In this document: positions 19,929-29,284 of the stretch, one piece after another | Layout of the letters: every line of letters begins with the position of its first letter | Position numbering within the stretch: position 1 is the stretch's first letter | Assembly: GCF_963678635.1 (NCBI RefSeq) | Contig: NC_087063.1 | Coordinates: 65,152,471 to 65,216,470 of the forward strand | Reading direction: 5' to 3' | DNA length: 64,000 nt | DNA from: Symsagittifera roscoffensis | Lineage: Eukaryota; Xenacoelomorpha; Acoela; Convolutidae | The notes under the pieces: generated by a model | The model's input: the letters and a program-made list of their open reading frames with translations, nothing else | What the model was told of the DNA's origin: nothing | Database searches by the model: none | Position numbers and translations under genes: made by a program

Positions 19929-21686
19929 TCAATGCTCCATTTCCTCCTCCTGTGACACTGACTCCGCACTCTCGGTTTCCGTGTCTTGTAGCACGTCATT
20001 GACTATCCTGACGCTGTTGGAAGCCGTCCTCCAACACTTCTGCTCTTCCACCCTCTGTTTACAGCAAGGTAGGGGATCCACGTTTGATTCTCTGTTTCTA
20101 CAGAAGCTGTTGTGGAGACACAACGTCACGTTTCTCTCCAAATCTTCTTTCAGCATCTCTGCCTTCTCATTTCCACTACGCTCGCTCGTCCTGGAAATTC
20201 TTTTCACAGCGGTGGTCACTGCATTCCGATGAGTCACGAAAGCTCGCTTGAAAGCTCCTGCCCCAATGTCCAGCTGATATTCACTGTACACTCTGCCATG
20301 TTTCGACATATGCTTTTTCGCATACTCGTACAACCATGCAGTCATGTTAGCTCTGAACCATGGCATCAATCGTTTTCTTGCCCATATCTTCTTCACTTCC
20401 ATCGGAATGTTTAGAACTTTGCACATTGTCTCAAAAAGATCTAAATATTTTAGACAATCTAATTTCTGCAATTGTTCTCTCGTCGGTGCCTCCTGTCTAT
20501 TATTTTCTCTCACATGAGCTTCCAGCCATCGTATCGCCATCATAACTCCCACTATCACTATTGTTATGGGCTGTGATGAATCTGGTAAACCCATGGAGAG
20601 CAGCTCTCCAGAGTCCCAGATCAACACCAAATTACTACGCTTGGGATACCACCAGGTCTGCAGCAAGCAGTGGCAAGGAAACTCGTCATGTGTCAACATG
20701 ATGCTCCTCCAATTGCGTTTTCCTGAAGCTTCCAGCAATGGTTCCACTTCCATCATCACTCGGTGGATTTCATCATTCTCATCTACTGCATTGTAATCTG
20801 TGACAGTTGATCCTCTCTGTTTCTGTTTTTCAAAGTCACTGAAGTTCCCGCTCACATATCCCATGAACTTCTTTCCTAGTATTGACTCCAACTCCTCTTT
20901 GGTTCTCTCTGGAACTGCTGAGAACATCTTACATAGTAACTCGTAAGACTTTTCAGACATTCTCGCCAATCTCACGCACTTTGGCACTGAGAAGGCTTGA
21001 TCCACAATCGTTCTTGTATTTTTCACGTCCACAGCTACGAAATGTACAGGGTATCTGCTCTTGCACATTGGAGCCAACGTTGAACCCACCAAATATCGTG
21101 CTCCTGATGGTCTACAATAAGTTTCGCTGTGTCTGATGTTCATCTCTGTTTCGATTGCTTCCCTCCATTTTCCTATATACTTCTGCTCAGTCTGCAGAAC
21201 TCCTGGGAATACTTCTACGCTGATGGCTGTGACCATCTCATGTTTCTGTTCTAGATTCAATAGTGACTCTAAAGAACCAAACATGCTGTAGAATCCTAGT
21301 GCTGTCACTAGATTCACATCGGTTCCTCCATGGCAATCTGCTATCAGTTCCGTTTCCGTTCTTGCTTTCATCACTACATTTCCAAACAATACTGTCAACT
21401 GCTTGTGTTGTTTCTCCAGGGTTTTCACACAGTCTAGACTTCCACAAACGTGACCCTCTAGTCCACAGACTTCCGCCAGACAGCTACCAGGTTTGACCCA
21501 GTCTTCTGGTCCCCAGCCAGGCAACTCCACTTTATCTTCTCCGTTGCTCTTAGAGGCTGTTATCATCACATTATATATGATGTTGAGGTCACGCAGGTTA
21601 CAGTCCGCATTCAGTTCCCTCTGTATGTCTTGTGTCGCCCGTAATATTGAGTCAGCGTTGGGACTAGGACACCATGATGGCTTCAT
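19929..21686 (-). CDS. copy 1, fourth ORF, 585 aa, unknown function
   Basis: I do not recognise a family with confidence. The frame is open from an ATG at 21686 to a stop at 19929. The ATG lies 20 bases before the end of the SGNH ORF stop codon, in the +1 frame, so the two ORFs overlap by 23 nt. The N-terminal part is cysteine-bearing (CGLEGHVCGSLDC). The middle has NLVLIWDSGELLSMG and, about 20 residues on, PITIVIVGVMMAIRWL, which faintly echoes the GINDHL block of the preceding ORF's second SGNH-like domain with the key Asn absent. The C-terminus is basic then acidic (SVSQEEEMEH). No signal peptide or envelope-type fusion segment was seen. The frame is intact here, and copy 2 keeps only its later part in broken form. 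Confidence 0.85.
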   Translation of the reverse strand: MKPSWCPSPNADSILRATQDIQRELNADCNLRDLNIIYNVMITASKSNGEDKVELPGWGPEDWVKPGSCLAEVCGLEGHVCGSLDCVKTLEKQHKQLTVLFGNVVMKARTETELIADCHGGTDVNLVTALGFYSMFGSLESLLNLEQKHEMVTAISVEVFPGVLQTEQKYIGKWREAIETEMNIRHSETYCRPSGARYLVGSTLAPMCKSRYPVHFVAVDVKNTRTIVDQAFSVPKCVRLARMSEKSYELLCKMFSAVPERTKEELESILGKKFMGYVSGNFSDFEKQKQRGSTVTDYNAVDENDEIHRVMMEVEPLLEASGKRNWRSIMLTHDEFPCHCLLQTWWYPKRSNLVLIWDSGELLSMGLPDSSQPITIVIVGVMMAIRWLEAHVRENNRQEAPTREQLQKLDCLKYLDLFETMCKVLNIPMEVKKIWARKRLMPWFRANMTAWLYEYAKKHMSKHGRVYSEYQLDIGAGAFKRAFVTHRNAVTTAVKRISRTSERSGNEKAEMLKEDLERNVTLCLHNSFCRNRESNVDPLPCCKQRVEEQKCWRTASNSVRIVNDVLQDTETESAESVSQEEEMEH

Positions 21687-24600
21687 CAATTCCTTCCCAC
21701 ACTGCCATCAAGCTCGTTCTCAGTAATTCATCTGAGAATCCCAACCCAAATTCCACTCTCTTGTCGGATTTTGGTACTGAAGGTGCAGTCACCTCTTCTT
21801 CCAAGACCAATCCCAATTTGGCCTGTGGATTGTTAACGCCCTTAGTCGTCACAATTCTGGACGTCCAGAATCTTAGTAACACCGCCTGCTCATAATCAAA
21901 GAAGCAATCGCGTATGTCTTCACTCAGGAAAGGATTGTATGCTATCCCTATAATCCCGGACACATAGCTATATGACTTCTTCTTGATCGGTCCACAGTAT
22001 TCACTGGATTTCGGCAATGCTCCCATAGATTCTTTAGTGAGCCTCAACTCCTTGTTTGAGAATCTCCTGATCTCGTCTATCTTTTTCATGGGTTCCAATT
22101 CTTCAGGTTCTTTCATGTTCACCCTCATCGGTTTACTTTGCTGCATATCCAGCATTGCTAGTAAGAACATGGCTTTCGTTCGCTCATCGCCTTCCTTCAA
22201 CATTTTAACACAAGTGCTTAATGCAGGTACTGAGATCTGCTCTATCAGGAATCGAATGAAACAGAGAGCGTATCTCCGCTTTGCACACGCTACTGCTGCT
22301 CCCTCCTGGACTATCAGATCCCTCAGATTCGTCATAAGGAAAACTTTTTCCTCCTTTGATCTCTTCCTTTCTTCTGAATCATATTCTTCGCGAGTCAGTC
22401 CCATCATGTACCAGGCGAACCTGAGTTGTAATTCTGTCCTTACGTAAGGTACTGCCACGAGAGCATGTATTCTTGGCGTAGTCCTCATTTCTTCTTCGAA
22501 ATACCTCAATACTACTGCTTTCCATGGAAGGCTCACTAACTGCTCGATCGTCTCCGCCTCTACGTCAGACGACGCCAAAGTTCCATACGCCTTCTGCTTG
22601 AGGGTGGTGCCTTGCAACATCGTTTCCAGATAACCCTCCATGGCTTTTTCGTCTTCCAGGGCCACTACATACCCTCTAGCCGAGTTCCGGTATTCCAACA
22701 TCTCCATGTATCCACCGGTGGGTTCATCTATCGACACTGTCTCCGACACTGTTAGTCGGTTGTATTCCACTGGTGTCAGTTGTCCTGCAACACTTCCTTT
22801 TCCATGATTCATGGGAGATGGTTTGAAGTCCCTCATTTTACTCTCTCCACATTGACTGAGTATTTCGATTTCTAAAGTTGCTCCAGTCAGAGTGCGGTCA
22901 CTCCTTTTGGATTTATAACCGGTTGACTTTATCCCTGCCATGAGAATGGGTGGCACCATCGCTATATCAGTTAATATTCTATCTGTGCCGGACAATTGAT
23001 AATCACCTTGCCCCAAATCCATGACTTCCTCGACTCGTTTTCTTTTCGCTGAGTTACCAGCTTTCATCGATATTTCCGAATCCACTTTCGTCTTTCCAAT
23101 CCTCCTCGGCATCACTCTGCTGCCTAACTTCATTTTCATCGCATTGATTTTATCAATCACCATTTTCGATCGCATCGTTCCTCTCCTGGTCCTTGACAGG
23201 TACACCACCTCTCCTTCATTGTCCTGCGGTGTCATCTTGATGGGAGAATTCGCTTCACTCTCATCAGTGGCTGAGTCGATCAATAACTCACTCAGTCTCC
23301 CTTCACACTCATCAAGCTTGTCAAGTACTTCTCTCATCAAGGGTTGATTGAGACCTGTTTTGAGAATGGACTGGGTCCCATAGCTCTGAATCACAGTCCA
23401 GACTTCTTCCATGAACGCCACTCTGTCCAGCTTACATCCCGTCCTACTCTCGTGGTCTCGGTGATGTACTTCCCATTCTTCTTCGGGTAGCGTTCCCAAG
23501 AAAGGTACTCTGGCTGAGGCCTCTATTCTTCTCCTCCGAGGTGATTCCATGGGGATTCTCTGATCGTTATTTCTTGTATTGCCAGGAGAGCTGCTCTCCG
23601 GCAAATTCCGTTTCATCTCCTCAAAGGCTGACGGAGGTTCCAGTGTCGAGATGCCTTCATCCGCTGGCTCAGTCGTTTCCAACGTGTCTGCATTATTCTC
23701 AAGATCACTGAAGATATTGAAATCCAGGCTGGATGTTCCTCCTGTCGATGCCCTGTCGTCCTCCCCACCAGCTTGATCTTGTTGCATGGGTTCTTCAGTC
23801 TGACGGTTTCCACCCTGTCCGTCATCTCCTTCTGACTTGTCGCTATTCGAGTTCGATGGTCCTTGTTTGTCATTGTCAGCTTCTTCCTGGAATCTCGGTA
23901 TGAGCAATGTACCGGCTGATTTATCTTCCTCTTCTCCATGGACCACTTTGATTTCTTCGCAGCCGAAGGGTGCTAGGAAAATTCTCGTCTGCAATACTCC
24001 CGCAGCTTTCATCTCTTTTCTCACACTGGTCAGGATTACTGAGGCTTCAGGCAATTCAGTCCTGCCTCTCATCCTCATTGGAGCTAAGCCTAGTCCCCTC
24101 CATTCCTCATCAAATCCTTCAGGCTTGGGAGTAGCAGCGTTGCTTATTCGCCTTCTCGTCGCTTGATCCGTGTACGCAAATCGTGTGTACTGTAACACGG
24201 CGGCATTTCTCCCCACGAAGTATGGATCCATCGTCGCCGAGAAATTCCCTACTCTCCTTTCATTGGTTTCGAATGCTCTCAACCTAGGAGTTTGTACTAC
24301 GGAGACTGCTCCGAGCAACATCCTTCTTATCAGAGGGAATTCAGGGATTGCTTCGGGTAGCTTCTTGTAATCGCCCCAGTCCTTCGTCTCTTCTCTCACC
24401 TTGTGATACGCTGCTGTGAGACGAGGCACTCTGGTCATTTCACCATTCGTTTTGTCATAGGGCCTCAGATTCCAAAGCTTTGGAAATACCTCGATGTGCC
24501 CTCTTTCTACTTCTCCCATGCGGTCACAGAAGTGATCGTCAAAATTGATGACTGTCATCTCTGGCTCCGATATTTTCGCAAATAACAGATCTTCACTCAT

Positions 24601-27600
24601 GAGCTCTCGCAATGCGTGCTGCTCACACCAGTTCAGTGTACTACCGTCCACTGCCGATATGAGGTTCAGGTGCAACACCGACCTCCTATATGCTTCCACT
24701 TTAACGTCAGGGAACGCAAAGGTGACTGCTGGTCCATAGATCACTGTCACGAACTCCGTGACTCCTCTGATCAGCGCCAAGGGATCGATTCTCATAGCTA
24801 AGCTCAAATCTGTTAACAGCGGCATGCCTCCAACATGTCGTCTAACATCTTCCTCTCTTTCAATTGTCTCGTCTTCTCCGGTTCCAAAGCGATTTTGCTG
24901 CAAGAGATACTGGATAAGAGTGTGTCTCAGGTCTCTTATTTTGTTCCACGAGTCTGTGGATTTCTTCATATCCAGATTCCTCACTCTCTCTTTCATCTGC
25001 TCTGGACAACGTGCCAGTTTCATCAGTCCTCCCAAGTTTCCGTGGGTTATTGCGATCAATGTCAGAAGTCCATCTAGTCGCAGGTTCTGTATTCCATCCG
25101 TAAGCAGTATCACCGGTCCTTTCACGAAATTCTCCGCTCCAAATGTCACGAACAGGGCTATTAATTCCACTATCGATACTTTCACTACCGCTTGGAGGAA
25201 TTCCTTTATCAAGTAGTGCGAGACTTTCGGGTAGACTTTTGCCAAGAAGGACGCGGTCCATCCGGCTCCCAACCCCTCTAGCATGCTGTCTGTCCTTTCA
25301 AATCCCTCCTGTCCTTTCACTTCCTGGGTCCAGAAGGTTTCCAGAGTAATCTGACACATTCTGTTCACGAACTCAGCTGTCTTTTCTCCGGCATTTTCCG
25401 CCAGGTTCACCTCCTTCAACAAGTAGGCGTGTATCTTAGTGATCATTACTGGGCCTTGCTGAAAAGCATCTGCACCCAATGCCGCTACTCTCGGATTCAG
25501 GTGTAGCCACTGGTTTGCTTCCGGCTTGGTTCTCAGCACCATCGCTTCCAGATGAGCTCTCGTCTCCAGTGAATTCTTTCTTCTCGTGTCTTCACTCGCC
25601 ACTTCCATTGCTCGGAACCACAAGTCGTTGGACATCGCCGTGATCACTCGATGGTCGTCATCTATTCCTGGTTTCAGTTTGAGTTGCCGACTGAAGTTGG
25701 ACAGTTCCAACCCCAGCACTTCGTCCAACACCAACATGTGTAGCGCGTGGTCCTTGAACCCTCTCATCGCGTTTGAGATATCTGACCATACTGCAGGCAG
25801 TTCAGCCTTAAGTGGCCTCAGGTTCTCGATTTCTATCATGCGATTCGGGGCTGATATGATCACATCATATTTTCCCTCCGAAAGTAAGGCTACCATTGCA
25901 TACACAAATTTCAGTCCATCCGGGAGATGTGCATATCCCGGAGACAACGCAAATACTACTCTCAATGTCACTATGTTGAATGATCCCTCCTTTGTCGCGT
26001 CTACCACTTCACCCATTGACTCCAGGATGTCTTTTATCGCTGGCCATACTGCGTTTTCTGCTGTTGCAGGATCTCTGAGCCTGCTCAGAAAACCTCTACT
26101 GTGTAGATGGTCATTGATGCCAGCAAACACAATCGTTATCGGGTTCATTTCTGTCTGCCTTTGTACCCCTATAGCCAATGACACTGATTGCAATAGGTCT
26201 AGGTCAACTGCGGCCAGCATTATGACGTCCGGCCAAAACAAAGACTTAGAGGTGTACACGAACTCTGAGTTCGCTACTACCATGATTTTGGCCTTTCTCA
26301 TCTCTGCTTTGTCGTAGGCGGCGAAGATGGTCTCATCTTTCTTTATCGCTGTCAATCCGCCATATCTCTGGACATCACCATCTTGGTTCACTAGTTTTGG
26401 GTACACTCTCTCCTTCACATGACCAGGTGGTGTCGTCAATTGCCTAAATATCTTCACGTGTTGTCCAATCGGCGCTCTCGCCGTCAGGAATCTTCCTGGC
26501 CTTTCTTCACGATTCCTCTCATCATGGTTCAATCTCACATCTTGCAACGGTCTTGCATTCACAGGTCCTATTGTGTTGTTGGAGGGCAGTCCCTCCAAGT
26601 CGGCAAATCTCAAGGCCGTCGTGGAGCTGAAATTTATGCTAGCGGCTATCAACCAGTCTACGCCGGTTATCGAGTACAATCTGCTGACGGATAGCGTCGC
26701 TCCATTCAGCATCCTCCTTGCATCTTCGATGAAGCTCACTCTCTGTAGGTCCAGCTTCATTAGTTCTTCTTTGTATATATGCCAAGGAGACGGTATGGAT
26801 CGCGACCACATCAATGAGCCTCTGCTCGGTCTCTCCTCTCGACTGGTACTCGTCGTCTCCGATCTAGTGTCCGATCTGGATGTGCCTGCTACTTTCTCGA
26901 TTGGTTGGTTGACAGGTCCTATCCTTTTCCTAGGATGAATTGTCCTCCTCATCGGTGCTTCTCCCAACCGATCTTGTACGTCTGTTCTTCGACCTGGTTC
27001 ACCGGAGCTTTGTTGCCGGTAATTTGTGACGGCTGGGACCGTACCCAAGCGTGTTTCCAGGTTAGGAGGTACAAAGGTGGTGATCACCGTATCACTCACC
27101 GTTCCTTCTTCCTTCAGTACTCCTGTGTCAAAGAGTTCTGCTTCCAGCTCATCCAACCGTTCTTGGAAGACTCGATTCAACCAAGCTTGTCCTTCGACAC
27201 TGTCGAAGTGGATGCCATCTGTGGTCAGTCTGGCTTGATTCATGGCTCTCAATTCATGTTCAATGTCCATGAGGATCATTCTTCCGGCATTTCGATTTGC
27301 TAGGTTTCTCAAGATGTTGTTCCATCTCATTACTCCCTCGTTGTGCCTTCTTCCTGGTGCTGTCAGGCCTGTTGCGTTCATCGGCACCGTGCAAACGGTC
27401 AGTACCGCGCAACTGAACTTCTGCCAGAGAGTAGTAAACAAACACACCATCATTGCTTCCCACAGTGCTTCCTGCTCATCTGATCCTCTGGAGATGTCAT
27501 TCGTCCCAACTAAGATCATCACATTGGGTATCTTCCCTGGATTCATCAGCTCCACCATGCGATATAATTGGGCAATCGTCGCGCCTCCAAAGGCCATCAC

Positions 27601-28878
27601 CGTGGTGACCCATGAGGTCCTCAAATTCGACAGCACTCTGACTAAGCTGTCTCCCAATATCAGGTGAGATGTCCCGAGTGGTGGTTGCTGCAGGTTCACA
27701 GCCGGGCTCCAGGTAGCTCGATTGAAGCAGGCTCTCGGATCTGTCTCCGGAACTCCCGTGAAATTATACTTCAATTGATTATTCTTCTGCACGTCTATTA
27801 CACGAGACACTTTCTTCGCTGGCATCTTCCTTACTTTCCTCTCTGGGATTCTCGAGTTCCCCATGAGTGGTGTCACGTCACTTATCCCCTGTCTGATCAC
27901 AGTCTGGGAGAGTCGTACTCTGCCCATATCGTCAATCGTTCCATAGGGTGCAGTCACCCCGGAACCTGGTGCATTCTTGTTAGCGACCAATCGTCCAGCT
28001 GTCTCTATCAGTTTTCTCACTGTCTGTTCTACGACGGGATCACCCAAGGTGTCACTAGGATCCGGGATTGTTACTCGGTTCGTCTCTGCTGGAAGCCGTG
28101 TCTCCGTTGTTTGACTCATTTCTCGAGGTGTCAAGAGCTCCATCGGGGACTGCCCACGAGGAATATCCCTTGCAGGTATCACTTTCTCAATGGACGTCGT
28201 CAACGCCACCTGCTCCGATCGCTCTTTGTATTCCTGCCTTAAGCGTTCGATCTCTTGACCCTGCTTTTTGTTGCAGTCTTCAAACAACTTTCTCCACATG
28301 TCCCGGTCTTCCTCCATCGCCAGCATGGTCTTCGTCATATCGTCTAACTCCTTCTTCGTACTTCTCAACTGATCGTTCATCTCGTCCAGATCTTGTATGG
28401 TTTGGTTCGTCTGAACCTTCTGTGTTACTTTCGCCCCTTTTGGTGGCACAGCTGCTCTCAGTGGTGAACCAGACGAGGTCGCCTCGCTGTTCATCTCCCG
28501 ATGCATTCTCGTCAGCCCAGCTTTGGGCTTGGAGGGCATTGGCATCTCACCTGGTTGGTAAGTCCTAGAACTTCCCAACCCAGGCTCATTCGCCAAGTCA
28601 CTCCCTGAGAGAGCCCCGTTTCTCCACCTCATCACTCTCATGTTCGGGCGGTCTAGTACTCCTCTTTCTCCATATGCTGCCATCAACAGGACTTCCGTGG
28701 GGCGGTCCCCACGGTTGTCGTGCCCCAAGATGTTAATCAGGGCGGTCAGCAACATGACCACCTCTGGGTCCTCCAGAGCGAAGTCTCGTTCGATCAGCCG
28801 ACGATAGATCGCATCTACCATCGGTCCTACATATGCCTCTGCCAGGTCCATCAATTCATCCAGGTTGAAATTGTCCAT
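21664..28878 (-). CDS. copy 1, third ORF, 2404-aa protein with SGNH hydrolase domain
   Basis: An uninterrupted ORF of unusual length for a retroelement accessory gene. Residues about 155-240 form a charged coiled coil. Residues about 403-580 carry all four SGNH blocks: GDSL with Ser411, FGG at 430-432, GTND with Asn460, and DGIHF with Asp554 and His557. This predicts a working esterase or lipase-like hydrolase. A second region repeats the layout with S871 in ANSEF, AGINDH with N922, and PDGLK at 986-990, where the His is replaced by Lys, so it is probably inactive. The rest is unrecognised, with an acidic Ser/Asn-rich segment and basic patches (PRRRRIEA, AKRKRVEE) that could be nuclear signals. 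SGNH esterases are known in the first ORF of some CR1-type LINEs. The ORF starts 406 bp after pol and runs into the fourth ORF. Confidence 0.9.
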   Translation of the reverse strand: MDNFNLDELMDLAEAYVGPMVDAIYRRLIERDFALEDPEVVMLLTALINILGHDNRGDRPTEVLLMAAYGERGVLDRPNMRVMRWRNGALSGSDLANEPGLGSSRTYQPGEMPMPSKPKAGLTRMHREMNSEATSSGSPLRAAVPPKGAKVTQKVQTNQTIQDLDEMNDQLRSTKKELDDMTKTMLAMEEDRDMWRKLFEDCNKKQGQEIERLRQEYKERSEQVALTTSIEKVIPARDIPRGQSPMELLTPREMSQTTETRLPAETNRVTIPDPSDTLGDPVVEQTVRKLIETAGRLVANKNAPGSGVTAPYGTIDDMGRVRLSQTVIRQGISDVTPLMGNSRIPERKVRKMPAKKVSRVIDVQKNNQLKYNFTGVPETDPRACFNRATWSPAVNLQQPPLGTSHLILGDSLVRVLSNLRTSWVTTVMAFGGATIAQLYRMVELMNPGKIPNVMILVGTNDISRGSDEQEALWEAMMVCLFTTLWQKFSCAVLTVCTVPMNATGLTAPGRRHNEGVMRWNNILRNLANRNAGRMILMDIEHELRAMNQARLTTDGIHFDSVEGQAWLNRVFQERLDELEAELFDTGVLKEEGTVSDTVITTFVPPNLETRLGTVPAVTNYRQQSSGEPGRRTDVQDRLGEAPMRRTIHPRKRIGPVNQPIEKVAGTSRSDTRSETTSTSREERPSRGSLMWSRSIPSPWHIYKEELMKLDLQRVSFIEDARRMLNGATLSVSRLYSITGVDWLIAASINFSSTTALRFADLEGLPSNNTIGPVNARPLQDVRLNHDERNREERPGRFLTARAPIGQHVKIFRQLTTPPGHVKERVYPKLVNQDGDVQRYGGLTAIKKDETIFAAYDKAEMRKAKIMVVANSEFVYTSKSLFWPDVIMLAAVDLDLLQSVSLAIGVQRQTEMNPITIVFAGINDHLHSRGFLSRLRDPATAENAVWPAIKDILESMGEVVDATKEGSFNIVTLRVVFALSPGYAHLPDGLKFVYAMVALLSEGKYDVIISAPNRMIEIENLRPLKAELPAVWSDISNAMRGFKDHALHMLVLDEVLGLELSNFSRQLKLKPGIDDDHRVITAMSNDLWFRAMEVASEDTRRKNSLETRAHLEAMVLRTKPEANQWLHLNPRVAALGADAFQQGPVMITKIHAYLLKEVNLAENAGEKTAEFVNRMCQITLETFWTQEVKGQEGFERTDSMLEGLGAGWTASFLAKVYPKVSHYLIKEFLQAVVKVSIVELIALFVTFGAENFVKGPVILLTDGIQNLRLDGLLTLIAITHGNLGGLMKLARCPEQMKERVRNLDMKKSTDSWNKIRDLRHTLIQYLLQQNRFGTGEDETIEREEDVRRHVGGMPLLTDLSLAMRIDPLALIRGVTEFVTVIYGPAVTFAFPDVKVEAYRRSVLHLNLISAVDGSTLNWCEQHALRELMSEDLLFAKISEPEMTVINFDDHFCDRMGEVERGHIEVFPKLWNLRPYDKTNGEMTRVPRLTAAYHKVREETKDWGDYKKLPEAIPEFPLIRRMLLGAVSVVQTPRLRAFETNERRVGNFSATMDPYFVGRNAAVLQYTRFAYTDQATRRRISNAATPKPEGFDEEWRGLGLAPMRMRGRTELPEASVILTSVRKEMKAAGVLQTRIFLAPFGCEEIKVVHGEEEDKSAGTLLIPRFQEEADNDKQGPSNSNSDKSEGDDGQGGNRQTEEPMQQDQAGGEDDRASTGGTSSLDFNIFSDLENNADTLETTEPADEGISTLEPPSAFEEMKRNLPESSSPGNTRNNDQRIPMESPRRRRIEASARVPFLGTLPEEEWEVHHRDHESRTGCKLDRVAFMEEVWTVIQSYGTQSILKTGLNQPLMREVLDKLDECEGRLSELLIDSATDESEANSPIKMTPQDNEGEVVYLSRTRRGTMRSKMVIDKINAMKMKLGSRVMPRRIGKTKVDSEISMKAGNSAKRKRVEEVMDLGQGDYQLSGTDRILTDIAMVPPILMAGIKSTGYKSKRSDRTLTGATLEIEILSQCGESKMRDFKPSPMNHGKGSVAGQLTPVEYNRLTVSETVSIDEPTGGYMEMLEYRNSARGYVVALEDEKAMEGYLETMLQGTTLKQKAYGTLASSDVEAETIEQLVSLPWKAVVLRYFEEEMRTTPRIHALVAVPYVRTELQLRFAWYMMGLTREEYDSEERKRSKEEKVFLMTNLRDLIVQEGAAVACAKRRYALCFIRFLIEQISVPALSTCVKMLKEGDERTKAMFLLAMLDMQQSKPMRVNMKEPEELEPMKKIDEIRRFSNKELRLTKESMGALPKSSEYCGPIKKKSYSYVSGIIGIAYNPFLSEDIRDCFFDYEQAVLLRFWTSRIVTTKGVNNPQAKLGLVLEEEVTAPSVPKSDKRVEFGLGFSDELLRTSLMAVWEGIDEAIMVS

Positions 28879-29284
28879 ACTGTTCTTTCCAAGTTTGATT
28901 TGATTTCGATTTCAAGTTTTGACTCAAGTGAGCAATTAAATGATCAATCAGGATCTAGAAAAGGAATCACGACTGTCACACCTGTCAGTTTCACCTTAAT
29001 ATATATCGTTAAAATTTGCTTAAAGACAGTTCAGATAAAAAGATATTTATCCTAAAATTTATTAAAATCAATTGGTTTCTAAAATTTTGGAATTCGACCT
29101 AAGATTGGACAGTCCAAACTTTGGATCTATTCCCAAGATCGTCATTTAGTTGTTCATGGTCACTAACCCCTACTTACCCATGATCTTAATAACCTAACAC
29201 ATAACATAACATAACACAACATAACACACATATCACATATTACATGCAACTTGGTCTTTGGCCTAACACCCTCTCGCTCATCAC
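28879..29284 (-). other. gap between pol and the third ORF
   Basis: Non-coding, with an ATAACATAACATAACAC-type short repeat at about 29196-29235. No clear splice acceptor or promoter was seen, so how the third ORF is expressed is open. The same gap with the same repeat type is kept in copy 2 (47734-48152). Confidence 0.6.

Noticed and set aside
24758-26317. 152- and 243-codon plus-strand ORFs inside the third ORF
   Set aside because: They are antisense to the 2404-aa ORF, with serine-rich composition typical of shadow frames.
19929-28878. Envelope gene in the third or fourth ORF
   Set aside because: I found no signal peptide, furin-like site, fusion segment or C-terminal membrane anchor, so these ORFs do not make this an endogenous retrovirus of the env-bearing type.
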